Shown here: one piece after another, positions 20,345 through 34,783 of the stretch
Numbering within the stretch: position 1 is the stretch's first letter
Layout: each line of letters starts with the position of its first letter
Source of the DNA: Spiroplasma apis B31
GTDB taxonomy: Bacteria > Bacillota_I > Bacilli_A > Mycoplasmatales > Mycoplasmataceae
DNA length: 64,000 bases
Reading direction: 5' to 3'
Assembly: GCF_000500935.1 (NCBI RefSeq)
Contig: NC_022998.1
Location: 372,001-436,000, forward strand
Position numbers and translations under genes: made by a program
The notes under the pieces: model-generated
Told to the model about the DNA's origin: nothing
Seen by the model: only the letters and a program-made list of their open reading frames with translations
The model's database searches: none

Positions 20345-21364
20345 ATGTTAACTGAAAGACAAGAACAAATTCTACAATCCATTATCGAAGAATATATTAA
20401 ATCAGCTTCTCCTGTTGGATCAAAAAGAATTCAAGAAGTACTATCAATTAACATATCTTCTGCAACAATTAGAAATGAATCGGCATTTCTGGAAGAACAA
20501 GGTTACTTAGAAAAAGCACACACTTCTTCTGGTAGAGTTCCTTCTACAAAGGGTTATAGATATTATGTTGATCACCTCATGAAGTCGAATGATATGGAAG
20601 AAGTAAAACTTCAAATAGAAAATATTTTTAAAACAAGAGGTTCTACTATTGATCAAGTTCTAGAAAAAACTTCATTGATATTAAGTGAAATGACAAAGTT
20701 AGCAACTGTTGTAGCAACATCTAGAAACACAACAGAAGTTGTATTATCTAAAGTAGAATTAGTACCATTGTCTGGTTCTAGTTCAATAGTAGTCTTCGTT
20801 TTGTCTAATGGTCAAATCGAAAATAAGATTGTTAACTTAGATAAAGTAACTTTGAAAGAGTTAAAAATATCAATTGATCTTTTTAATGAAAGACTTGTTA
20901 ACTCAAAAATCTCAGAGATAGAATTTAAATCAAAAGCTATCATTCCAGTTTTAAAACAACAGGTTAAAAAGTATGAATTCATTCTCCAAACTTTTATCAA
21001 TGCACTTTTACATACAGGTACTTCACAATCTAAAACAAGTGGTGTTAAGTATCTACTTGAGAATCCTGAATTCAATGACCCAATAAAAATAAAAAAAATT
21101 ATAGAGTTTATAGAGAGTACTTCGCCATTTGCATGGTTTAATTCTCAAAATAAAAACGCCAACAAGGCATCAGTAGCAATTGGTTTTGAGACGGGTCTAG
21201 GAAACGATGATATAGCAGTTGTTGGTACTAACTTCCCCACAGAAGGTGGGGGAAAAGGTACTCTGGCTTTAATTGGACCTAAAAGGATTCAATATGATAA
21301 AGTTTCTGATCTTTTAGAATGGATTAGCAAAAAAATAGAAGACAAATTCAAAGAAGGAGAATAA
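20345..21364 (+). CDS. hrcA: Heat-inducible transcription repressor HrcA
   Basis: HrcA binds CIRCE and represses chaperone genes, and needs GroE or related chaperones for activity in Firmicutes. The 339-residue product starts MLTERQEQILQSIIEEYIKSASPVGS with the winged-helix DNA-binding segment (about residues 1-75: SSATIRNESAFLEEQGYLEKAHTSSGRVPSTKGYRYYV) followed by the GAF-like dimer region. An upstream GTG at 20303 lies inside the CIRCE element; ATG at 20345 with AAGGAGG is preferred. It opens the hrcA-grpE-dnaK-dnaJ operon, so it likely represses itself. Confidence 0.96.
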   Translation: MLTERQEQILQSIIEEYIKSASPVGSKRIQEVLSINISSATIRNESAFLEEQGYLEKAHTSSGRVPSTKGYRYYVDHLMKSNDMEEVKLQIENIFKTRGSTIDQVLEKTSLILSEMTKLATVVATSRNTTEVVLSKVELVPLSGSSSIVVFVLSNGQIENKIVNLDKVTLKELKISIDLFNERLVNSKISEIEFKSKAIIPVLKQQVKKYEFILQTFINALLHTGTSQSKTSGVKYLLENPEFNDPIKIKKIIEFIESTSPFAWFNSQNKNANKASVAIGFETGLGNDDIAVVGTNFPTEGGGKGTLALIGPKRIQYDKVSDLLEWISKKIEDKFKEGE

Positions 21365-21368
21365 TACG

Positions 21369-23740
<2,372 letters not shown>

Positions 23741-23744
23741 TTTT

Positions 23745-23773
23745 AAAAAACAACTTCGCAAAAGTTGTTTTTT
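23745..23773 (+). terminator. Hairpin between dnaK and dnaJ
   Basis: AAAAAACAACTT and AAGTTGTTTTTT pair around five bases. It has the form of a terminator but lies inside the operon, so it may attenuate or separate dnaJ from dnaK, or mark the processing site. Confidence 0.7.
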
Positions 23774-23796
23774 AAAGATAGGAAGTGAGGCCCAAT

Positions 23797-24936
23797 ATGC
23801 CTAAAAAAAGAGATTACTATGAAATTCTAGGGGTTTCTAAAACAGCTACTGAAGATGAAATTAAAAAAGCTTACCGAAAGTTAGCTAAAAAATATCATCC
23901 AGATGTAAGTAAAGAAGAAAATGCCGAAGAGTTATTTAAAGAAGCTACAGAAGCAGCAGAAGTGCTTCTTGATGAGCAAAAAAGAAAAACATATGATCAG
24001 TTTGGTCACGATGGAGTTCAAGGAATGGGTGCCGGATTTGGCGGTGGTTTCTCAGGATTTAGTGACTTCTTCTCAAATATGGGTGGTGGCAACGACTTCT
24101 TTTCAGATATTTTCTCTAATATTTTTGGTAGAGGCTCACGCAGTTCAGGATTTAGCTCACGCAATTCTAAAAAAGCCCGTGGTCAAGATGTAGTTGTTGA
24201 TTTGACTTTAACATTAAACGAGTTGTTATTTGGTGTAGACAAAGAAGTAGAATTACAACTTGTATGTAAATGTGATGAATGTAATGGTGTTGGGGCCCAA
24301 TCATCAAGCGATATTATCACTTGTGAGGTATGTAATGGTCACGGAGTGGTCACAATCCTGCAAGACATGGGTATAGCTAAATTTCAAACACAACAAACTT
24401 GTCCTAAGTGTAAAGGAAAAGGGAAATCAATTAAAAACCCATGTAAGAGTTGTAAGGGAGAGGGAGCTCGCTTAAAACGCGAAAAAATCAAGTTACCTAT
24501 ACCTAAAGGTTTAACTCCGGGTCAACAAATTGTTTTAAGAAATGTTGGAAATTACAGTGTTGAGGGTGGAGAAAAAGGTCATCTTTACGCTAATATAGAT
24601 TTATCTGTAACAGGTGATATAAAAATAGTTAATAACTATGATATTAAAGCAAAACTAAACGTTTCATATTTGGATGCTTTACTTGGCAATACTATAAAAG
24701 TTGATAGTTTAGATGGTCAATTGGATGTGAAAATAGCAAAAGGATCAAAAAACTTTGATACACTAATTTTGAAAAATCACGGGTTATTCAAAGGTGTTAA
24801 ATCATCAAGTCGTGGTAATTTGATTTTAGAAATCAACATTGTTATACCAAAAGAAGTTTCTAAAGAAGAAAAAGAACTTTTAGAAGATATCCAAAAAATA
24901 TCTCAGTTCAAGTCTTCCAATAATATCAAAAATTAA
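23797..24936 (+). CDS. dnaJ: Co-chaperone DnaJ (Hsp40)
   Basis: DnaJ delivers substrates to DnaK and stimulates its ATPase. The 379-residue product has a J domain with HPD (KKYHPDVSK, about residue 34), a Gly/Phe-rich stretch ([21 protein letters not shown]), four zinc-finger repeats ([32 protein letters not shown]) and the C-terminal client-binding domains. The upstream GTG at 23785 would add four residues; ATG at 23797 is preferred with AGGAAGTGAGG before it. Full length for a type I DnaJ. Confidence 0.97.
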   Translation: MPKKRDYYEILGVSKTATEDEIKKAYRKLAKKYHPDVSKEENAEELFKEATEAAEVLLDEQKRKTYDQFGHDGVQGMGAGFGGGFSGFSDFFSNMGGGNDFFSDIFSNIFGRGSRSSGFSSRNSKKARGQDVVVDLTLTLNELLFGVDKEVELQLVCKCDECNGVGAQSSSDIITCEVCNGHGVVTILQDMGIAKFQTQQTCPKCKGKGKSIKNPCKSCKGEGARLKREKIKLPIPKGLTPGQQIVLRNVGNYSVEGGEKGHLYANIDLSVTGDIKIVNNYDIKAKLNVSYLDALLGNTIKVDSLDGQLDVKIAKGSKNFDTLILKNHGLFKGVKSSSRGNLILEINIVIPKEVSKEEKELLEDIQKISQFKSSNNIKN

Positions 24937-24966
24937 AAATATATCCGTTATGGATATATTTTTTTA
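24936..24966 (+). terminator. Rho-independent terminator after dnaJ
   Basis: AAATATATCC and GGATATATTT form a strong stem and a T run follows. It closes the chaperone operon. Confidence 0.85.
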
Positions 24967-25104
24967 ACTCTCTTAACAAACATTTATTTGGCACTATTAA
25001 TTTATTTTATTTATAGAGTGGTTTTTTAAATCATTCAAAATTTTTGAGTAAATTTACTAAAGTTTATCCTATTTACTAATGGACTAAAATATAAATATGT
25101 ATTG

Positions 25105-25110
25105 TATAAT
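25105..25110 (+). promoter_or_regulatory. -10 box for the coiled-coil gene
   Basis: TATAAT precedes the ribosome-binding site AAAGGAG and the ATG at 25131. No clear -35 box is seen. Confidence 0.5.
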
Positions 25111-25130
25111 AATAAAAGGAGACAAAAACT

Positions 25131-27663
<2,533 letters not shown>

Positions 27664-27721
27664 ACAATAAAAATGATTTAAAGTAAGATAAAATTACTTT
27701 GTAGAATAAAGGGGTAAACAC

Positions 27722-28363
27722 ATGAATTATTCACCAAATTTATTTTCTTCAAGCATGATGACTTCAATCATTATTGGGGTAGTAGCTGTTATTATAATAG
27801 TTTTTGTTATTGTTTCATCGATAACAAGTAAAAAAGCGCAAAAAAAAGAGCAAGCAAATAGAAAAAGAGTAGTAAAAGATGAAATAAAATTCTATTTAGC
27901 AAAAACACAAAGTTTGAAAAATATCAAATTAGAATATGAAAAAGTATACGCAAGAAAAGGACCAGAGTATAAATATCGTGATGTATTTGATGTTGTTGTT
28001 CAAATGTATGAGCCAAAAACAAATAAATTAATGTATACAAGAGCATATGAAGTTGAGGGAATTACTACTAAAGCTAGTAAAAAATCATACACAACTTCAT
28101 GACAAGTTAATACAGAATTGGATCTAGAAGATACAAAAAGACGTATTGCAATTGCTGAGAAAAAAATAAAACTTTCTAAAGAAGAAAGAAAATTAATGAA
28201 AATTGAAGACTCTAAAAAAGCAAAAGAACAAAAACTAAAAGAAAAAGAAGAAATGCAAGCTTTACGCGAAGAAAAAGCTAAACAACGTAAAGATAATACA
28301 AACAAAATTGATGATGTTGTGAAAGCAACTACAGTTAAGTTTGTGCCTAAAAGAAACAAATAA
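27722..28363 (+). CDS. Membrane-anchored charged protein, 213 residues
   Basis: An N-terminal hydrophobic helix (about residues 12-34, MTSIIIGVVAVIIIVFVIVSS) is followed by a basic stretch, a middle domain (about residues 50-130) with several predicted strands, and a Lys/Glu-rich coiled-coil tail. The single helix probably anchors the rest in the cytoplasm. A TGA Trp codon at 28100 joins the two halves. AAAGGGG precedes the start. No family is recognised. Confidence 0.75.
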
Positions 28364-28394
28364 CATATTTTCGTAATGAAAGTATGTTATTTTT
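28362..28394 (+). terminator. Weak terminator-like hairpin
   Basis: AACATA and TATGTT pair across 15 bases and a T-rich stretch follows. Confidence 0.4.
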
Positions 28395-28424
28395 CATTAT
28401 CATTAACTATAGGAGGAAATTTTA

Positions 28425-30515
28425 ATGCAATTAAAGGGCCTAGTAACAAAAGAAGATTTTAAAAGATATCTCACAACTTGTAATAAAGTTGCTTGAATTT
28501 ATCATAGTTTGGAAAACTTTAATAGCTTTTTAAAACTTAAAAAAAATAAAGTTTATGAATGCTATTTGAATGATGAAATAAACAATGAAGATGATTTTGA
28601 GAATTCTAGTGGGTTTGATCCATTAAGTCTATATGAACACTTATTAAAAGGTGATAATCTGTCTGATGAAGAAATAGAACAAAGAGATTTGATTTTGAAA
28701 GAGATGGAAAGCATTAACGGACTAGAGTTATTGCCGATGGATGCTGAAACTATCATTGATGGTAATCAAATTGGTCAAGCTGCAAGAGAGTATTTCATTG
28801 AAAAACTATATAAAGAAAATATTGCAGAAAATACTTCTTATTCATACTTTGATTTTCAATCATTAGGATACAAAGATACAATCCAAAAAACAAGAGATTT
28901 ATTAAATGACTCAAATTGTAAAATGCTTTTCGAACCTTCATTCGAGGCATGTGATGGCAATTTACGAGTAAGATGTGACATTTTGATCAACAAGGGAAAC
29001 AATCGAGTCGAAATTATAGAGGTTAAAGCATCCTCAAAATGTAAAACAGAACATATTTTCGATTTATTTTATCAATATTATGTATTAACTCAAGCTGGTT
29101 ATTTTGTTGACAAAGTAAGTTTATGTTTGATAAACAAAGACTATTATAGAGGTGTAGGATTAGTTGATAAAGAAGAGATTGATAAGAGTGTTGAAGAAGA
29201 AATTATTAGTTATGATGATAATATAAAGCCGATACTCGATAATATAGTTATGGATGAAAAATATGAGGAAGTAAGTGACATAGATTATGATTTACTTTTT
29301 AACATTGTGGACAGATTCTATGATAAGAAATATAAATCATCTTTTATAGAATTTTTTTGGAATTTTATTGATGAGACAGACGTTGAAGATTTGTTTTCTG
29401 AAATCTCAAACTCTTTTGAAAATGAGAAGATATTAGCAAATATCAAGTGTGGTAAATACAGTATAGACTACAAAAACGCTAACTTCAAAGAAAAAGAGGT
29501 CTATTGTCACCATGTTATTCGTTGAATTGACAAAAATAAAACAACTTTATTTGATATAACGCGCTTTAAACAAAAAGCTGCTGAAATCTTTTTCACCAAA
29601 AATGTAGTGTATATGGAAGATATTGAAGATCCATGAGACAAAAAATGGGTTGATTCAAAAGGAAAAAAATATTTTAATAACGTCATTTGCAGAATCATTA
29701 AAATGACAAATAAGTATGCTAAGACCAAAACAATAAATTCATTTGATATTATAGACCTAACAAGGTATGAGATACTTTTAGATTTATTAAGTCATTATTA
29801 TGAATATCCGATTTATATGTATGACTTTGAAACCTCAAAATGAGCAATGCCTAATTTTAATGAATCAAAAACTTACCAACAAATTCCTTTTCAATATTCT
29901 ATACATGTAATTTTGGATGATAAATTTGATTTTAAAAAACCTAATAAAACAATGAAACACTTTAATCATATTGAAGATTTTCAGAGAGACCCACGACCTA
30001 ATTTTGTAAAAAAATTCATCAAAGACTCTTTTTCTTATGGTCCCGGTAAGTATGTAGCGTATAATAAACACTTTGAAAGAATGGTTTTAAAATCATTGAT
30101 TTTCCAATATCCTAAATATTCTAAACCCTTAAAATATATTAGACAAAACACTATTGATTTATTAGACTTTTTTAATTTAAGGCAAGACAATTGACTAATT
30201 TATCATCCAGATTTCAAGGGAAGTTCTTCTATAAAAAGAACCCAACCAGTGCTAGATGATAAATTAAGTTATAAAGATTTGAGAATAAATAAAGGAGACA
30301 AAGCTAGCCAGGTTTTTAGACAATTTATCGATGGCTCTTTTAGTCAAGAAAAATGAGACAAACTTTTTAAACCAGATATGCTTGCTTATTGTGATAGAGA
30401 CACATTAGCTATGGTAGTTGTTTTACAAAAAATTATAGAATATGTTAAAGACTACGATAAGGATTACCTATTAGAAATTGAAAAAATATTAGAGAAGAGG
30501 AGATTAAGTGAATAA
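28425..30515 (+). CDS. DUF2779-type protein with two nuclease-like domains
   Basis: The 696-residue product combines an N-terminal PD-(D/E)xK nuclease-like domain with a C-terminal RNase H-like exonuclease domain. The first shows Asp185 (RCDIL), Glu199-x-Lys201 (IIEVKAS) and Gln217 (YQYYVLTQ), as in Cas4/RecB-type nucleases. The second shows Asp467-x-Glu469 (YMYDFETS), QIPFQYSIHV, VAYNKHFERMVL and Asp657/659 (CDRDTLAMV), matching the DEDD pattern described for DUF2779 proteins. Several Trp are TGA (28494, 29523, 29634, 29838). AGGAGG precedes ATG 28425. It overlaps fmt by eight bases. Role, probably nucleic-acid processing, is unknown. Confidence 0.85.
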
Positions 30516-31461
30516 ATATCGAGTAATATTTTGTGGAACTCCAGAAATAGCTGTCAGTATTTTGAAAGGGCTAGAGACATTAAATATAGAAATTGTTGGT
30601 GTAATTACACAACCAGATAAACTTATTGGAAGAAAAAAAGAGTTATCTTTTTCTCCGGTTAAATCATATTCAATTGAAAAGGGTTATAAACTTCTACAGC
30701 CAGCAAAAGTAATAGATGTTTATGATGAAATAGTTGCCTTGAATGCGGATTATTTAATAACTTGCGCTTTTGGGCAATTTATTCCTTCAAAAGTTTTAGA
30801 ATTATTTAAAAACTCCATTAACGTACATGCCTCATTATTGCCAAAATATAGAGGCGGAAGTCCAATTCAATATGCTATTATGAAAGGCGAAAAGAAAACC
30901 GGTATTTCCTTAATGAAAATGATAAAAAAAATGGATGCTGGTGAAGTCTATGTTCAAGAAGAAATTGAGATTGACTCAAATGATGATTCAGGAATACTAT
31001 TCAACAAAATGGCTATATTAGGTAAAAAAATGATCGAAGAACATTTATTTAACATTTTAGAAGGCAAAATCAAAGGAATGGAACAAGATGAGAAAAAAGT
31101 TACATTTGCCTATAACTTAACAAATGAACAAGAGAAAATCAATTGAGATGATACATCCGAAAATATCTGCAATTTTATAAGAGCTTTAAGCCCTAAACCG
31201 ATAGCATTTACATTCCTAGGTAATGAAAGGTTAAGAATTAAATCCGCGCGATTGTTAGATGAAAATGATATATTTCCAATGCCATTAAAAATTTTTCAAC
31301 CAGGTGAAATAGCTTCAGTAAATAATAAGGGTATTGTAGTAGCTTCGAATAATGGATTTATCATAATTCTTGAACTACAAATAGCTGGTAAAAAAATGGT
31401 TGTGGCAAGTAGCTACAACCAACCTAATTCACCATTCAAAATGGGTTTAATTTTAGGTTAA
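30508..31461 (+). CDS. fmt: Methionyl-tRNA formyltransferase
   Basis: Fmt adds a formyl group to initiator Met-tRNA. The 317-residue product begins with GTG, preceded by GAGGAG, and carries VIFCGTPEIAVSIL, ITQPDKLIGRKKELSFSPVK, CAFGQFIP and the signature NVHASLLPKYRGGSPIQYAI, followed by TGISLMKMIKKMDAGEV and a C-terminal domain. TGA Trp at 31144. Its start overlaps the DUF2779 gene by eight bases. Normal length for the family. Confidence 0.96.
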
Positions 31462-31486
31462 TATTTTAAAGTTTAATCTTTTTAGA

Positions 31487-31492
31487 TATAAT
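31487..31492 (+). promoter_or_regulatory. -10 box for efp
   Basis: TATAAT lies 31 bases before the efp ATG, and GAGGAG lies just before it. No clear -35 box. Confidence 0.5.
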
Positions 31493-31523
31493 TAATGTAG
31501 ATTTTGATATATGAGGAGATACT

Positions 31524-32081
31524 ATGCAAGTAAATGATTTAAGACCAGGAAGCACGTTTTTATATGAAGGTAATATTTTTGTTGTTTTAGAAAATTCATT
31601 TTCTAAAACAGGAAGACAACAAGGTAAAGTAACTGTCAAGGTTAAAAACCTAAGATCAGGGGCTAGAGTTGAACTAACATTCACCGGTGGTGATAAAGTC
31701 GATAAAGCTATGATTGAAAAGAAAGATATGCAATTCCTTTACAATGATGGAACCAATTGTGTATTGATGGACACAGAAACTTATGACCAAGTTGAAATAC
31801 CTTCTAAAAAATTAACTTGAGAGTTAAAATTCTTAACAGACGGAACAATGGTTAAATTAACAGAATATGAAGGAGAAGTGCTAGGTATTTCTATTCCTGA
31901 AAAACTAGAACTTACTATTATTGAAGCTGAACCAGCCGTAAAGGGTGATACAACTAGTGGTGCCCAAAAAAAGGCAAAACTTGAAACAGGTTTAGAAATA
32001 CAAGTTCCGCTATTTATTAAAAATGGAGAAAAAATAATTGTTAATACTAATGACGGTAAATATTCAGGAAGAGCTAATTAG
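31524..32081 (+). CDS. efp: Elongation factor P
   Basis: EF-P relieves ribosome stalling at Pro stretches. The 185-residue product begins MQVNDLRPGSTFLYEGNIFVVLE and has the three beta-barrel domains with KVTVKVKNLRSGARVELTF and AKLETGLEIQVPLFIKNGEKI. In the tip loop the usual KPGKG is replaced by KTGRQQGK, so the position that is normally modified Lys holds Arg31. One TGA Trp codon at 31818. It is followed by an Asp23-like gene, as in many Firmicutes. Confidence 0.96.
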
Positions 32082-32100
32082 CAACTAAGGGGTAAAATTG

Positions 32101-32394
32101 ATGTATATTGTAATGGAAAGAAATACAAGAGGAAATCTTGAAATAGATGAAAAAATACTTAAAAAAATTATTGAGTATGTTGTAACGAATAATGTAAACA
32201 CTCCAGTTAAAGTAGAAGCTCGTGTTAACTTGCATTACGATAATATATTGTTCATTTTAGTAAAAATTTACACAGACTCAATTGACAAATTATCAACAAG
32301 TGAGAAAAAGTTAAGCTCCCTAATATTTGACTCAATGGATAAAACTTTATCAATAAGACCTAAAAACGTGGCTTTTGCCTATATAAAACGTTAA
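32101..32394 (+). CDS. Asp23/Gls24-like small protein
   Basis: The 97-residue product contains GNLEIDEKILKKIIEYVV, VKVEARVNLHYDNILFILVKIYTDS and a C-terminal helix, the pattern of Asp23/Gls24 (YqhY-like) proteins. In Firmicutes these genes often follow efp, which supports the call. TTG at 32098 is an alternative start one codon upstream; ATG 32101 is preferred with AAGGGG in front. The role of the family is unclear; YqhY is tied to lipid synthesis in Bacillus. Confidence 0.65.
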   Translation: MYIVMERNTRGNLEIDEKILKKIIEYVVTNNVNTPVKVEARVNLHYDNILFILVKIYTDSIDKLSTSEKKLSSLIFDSMDKTLSIRPKNVAFAYIKR

Positions 32395-32404
32395 TTTTCT
32401 ATTT

Positions 32405-32429
32405 AAAACAAGCTTAGCTTGTTTTTTTT
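32405..32429 (+). terminator. Rho-independent terminator
   Basis: AAAACAAGC and GCTTGTTTT pair around TTA, followed by T residues. Confidence 0.85.
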
Positions 32430-32481
32430 CTTTTCTAAAAAATTTTTATTTTATAAAAGAAAAATACAAATCTCCAAAAGA

Positions 32482-32510
32482 GTTGATTTTAGTCTTTAAA
32501 TTCACTATAA
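32482..32510 (+). promoter_or_regulatory. Promoter of the first surface operon
   Basis: TTGATT (32482-32487), 17 bases, TATAAC (32505-32510). Transcripts from here would have a 5' leader of about 160 bases before the ATG at 32680. Confidence 0.65.
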
Positions 32511-32541
32511 CAAAGGTAATGAAGTAGATTACTGAAAAGGT

Positions 32542-32601
32542 TAACTAATCAAGACTACTTTGTTTGGTAATTAAACATGTAGTTATCAATAAGATTAGTT
32601 A
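32542..32601 (+). promoter_or_regulatory. Long nested hairpin in the leader of the surface operon
   Basis: Three nested stems can form: TAACTAATC (32542-32550) with GATTAGTTA (32593-32601), GACTAC (32553-32558) with GTAGTT (32579-32584, one G-U pair), and TGTTT (32561-32565) with AAACA (32573-32577). This gives 20 pairs in one 60-base element. It does not run into a T tract, so it is not a terminator. It may be a regulatory leader; no known riboswitch class is recognised. Confidence 0.6.
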
Positions 32602-32679
32602 CTGATATTTGTTAGATTCAAGGTAATCATTCATTTGTAAGGTTATAAATTGAATATCAATATTTAAAGGAGTTTATTT

Positions 32680-34782
32680 ATGAAAAAGCTATTATTATTT
32701 ATAAGCATGATGACATTCTCTTCTTCTGCAGCTGTCACACCTTGTATTTATGTTGCTAATACAACAGACAATAATTTCAAAAACGAAAATATCACACCTG
32801 ATTCAGAAAAAGAAGATGAGAAATCAAAGGAATTAGAAGAAAGCAACCAAGGTTATCAAAAAATACAAGACCTTAAATTGTATACTGATATTGGTTTGAT
32901 AAGTGATTTTAGTGAAGAAGAGATCTTAACTAGCTTTAAGAAAGCAAATCCGGGAGTAAAAGAGAAAGTATATTTGAACTCAATGACTTTAAATAGCGGA
33001 AAAATAACTATAAAAAACTACTCTGGCTTTATTAATATAAAGTTTAGATGTTCTTCTCTTAAAAAAATAATCAACGTTTCATCTATTGGAAGTGTAGAAA
33101 ACATCAAGTCAGAAACCATATTTAATAAACTAATTAAAATGAATAAAAACTTAAGAAATGTAGATATAAATCAAGATTTAAGTCTAGAACTATCTAATAT
33201 ATATGAAGGTGTGTTATCTGCAAAAGGTTACAGTGACAAAGTAAATATAGATTTTAAACCAACTTCATTGGATGGTGTTATTTTAGAAAGAACATTGGAA
33301 TCAAGTATTGGTAGCTTGGATGATAATGTGATCATTAGTAAAGTAATTGAAAAAAATGAAATTCTTAAAAACTATAAAAACCAAGTAATGTTAAACCAAG
33401 ACTCAAAAACTTTAAATAATGTTTCTTTGTACTTAAAAGACATAACTTTCGAAAAGGGTTCTAAATCAGTAATTAATTATTCAATTGATGATATAGCAGC
33501 TATTATCCCGGTAACTAATATAGGAGAAGTGGATAAAGTTGATGAATCAACAATTTTAAGTAAACTAAAAGAAAAAAATCCTTTATTAGATAAATATCTA
33601 CAAGAAAAAAACAAGAGTTTAGTTCTTGAAAAAGAAATCGAGTTAGATAACTCAACATTTCATATTTCCGATTTCGCTTTAAAGGGTAAAATAAACGTAG
33701 TTTATAAATGTAATAAACTAAGCGGAATATTAAAAACAACTGATATTGGTGGAATTGATGACTATGATGATTCAAACGCTAAAGATAAAATTTTGGCAAA
33801 TTTAAAACAAGCTAATCCGTTACTAAAATACATGAAAAGTGATTTTGATATAAATATTTCCAATATTGTTAAAGACAAATTTACTAAGTTAGACTCTAAA
33901 ATTAACACTAGATTTGACCTAAGAATCAAAAATATGACTGGTAACGAAAAAATGAACTTCAAGATTATTAGAAAAGATATTAAAAACATGATACCAAGGG
34001 ATAATCTTAATAAGGTATTTTGAAGAAATAGACAAGATATTATAAACAAAATTAAAGATGTGAATGGTAAAAACTTCGATGAAAATAACCTTAATATAGG
34101 TAATCCAACTTATTCAGAAATAAAACTATCAGCGTTAGATAATTCCTTAAAATATTTTGGAGAAGTTATTGTTAAATTTGTAACAATCTTTTATAAAGAG
34201 GATAACTATAATTTTTCTGATTTTAAAAATACAACTCCTCAAGGTACTAGCTCAAAAACTAAATCAAGAATTTCTTCCTCACCAACTATAGGCTCAAGTC
34301 ATAGAAACGACGATGACGGAGATCAAACTTTCATTGGTGAATATGAATTTCCTTTAACATTAAACGATGTTAAAAGTTTAGCTAAAAAAACTAGCTTGAA
34401 ATTTAAATACTCAATTCAAACTGAAAAAATAAATTCTTCAAAACAAATAGACACTAATCAATATAAACAAGCTCGTAATGAAGTTTTGAGTGTTCCTTTG
34501 AATGATATAAATGGTAATAAAAAAGAATACAAAATGCAAGAATTCAATCCAATAAAAATTCCGTATAGAAAAAGAGCTTGGTACGGTGTTTGTACAAGTA
34601 ATTATGATTCATTAAATTTGAAAACAACTTTTAAAGTTAATTTTTGAAAAGAAAACGGGTCTGACAATAATGAAAAAATAAAGTTTCAAGTACTTGTTTC
34701 TAATCAACTTGATGACTTTACTACATGTGATGATATCGATATTAGTTATAAAATAACTATCGAATCAATAGATATGAGTTAA
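32680..34782 (+). CDS. Secreted repeat protein, surface
   Basis: The 700-residue product begins with an N-terminal signal segment (MKKLLLFISMMTFSSSAAV) and VTPC at Cys22. Repeats of about 70 residues follow near residues 70, 136, 210, 280, 355 and possibly 441, with the core pattern IG, a few acidic residues, then I(L/F)xK(L/I)xxxNPLL, for example IGEVDKVDESTILSKLKEKN. The repeats recall mollicute surface lipoprotein repeats of the lipoprotein-17 type. A Ser/Thr/Asp-rich linker lies at about residues 520-550. TGA Trp at 34021 and 34645. AAAGGAG precedes the start; it is one base ahead of the permease gene, so it belongs to the operon. Confidence 0.8.
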
Positions 34783-34783
34783 T

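Noticed and set aside
23745-23773. True operon end between dnaK and dnaJ
   Set aside because: The hairpin resembles a terminator, but no promoter is evident before dnaJ, so partial attenuation is more likely than a full stop.
24967-25100. Weak CACT/AGTG inverted repeat as a further CIRCE site
   Set aside because: Only the innermost bases match and the spacing is wrong, so it does not fit the CIRCE pattern.
29847-30194. Separate gene inside the DUF2779 region
   Set aside because: It is part of the same frame joined by TGA Trp codons and has no start signal of its own.
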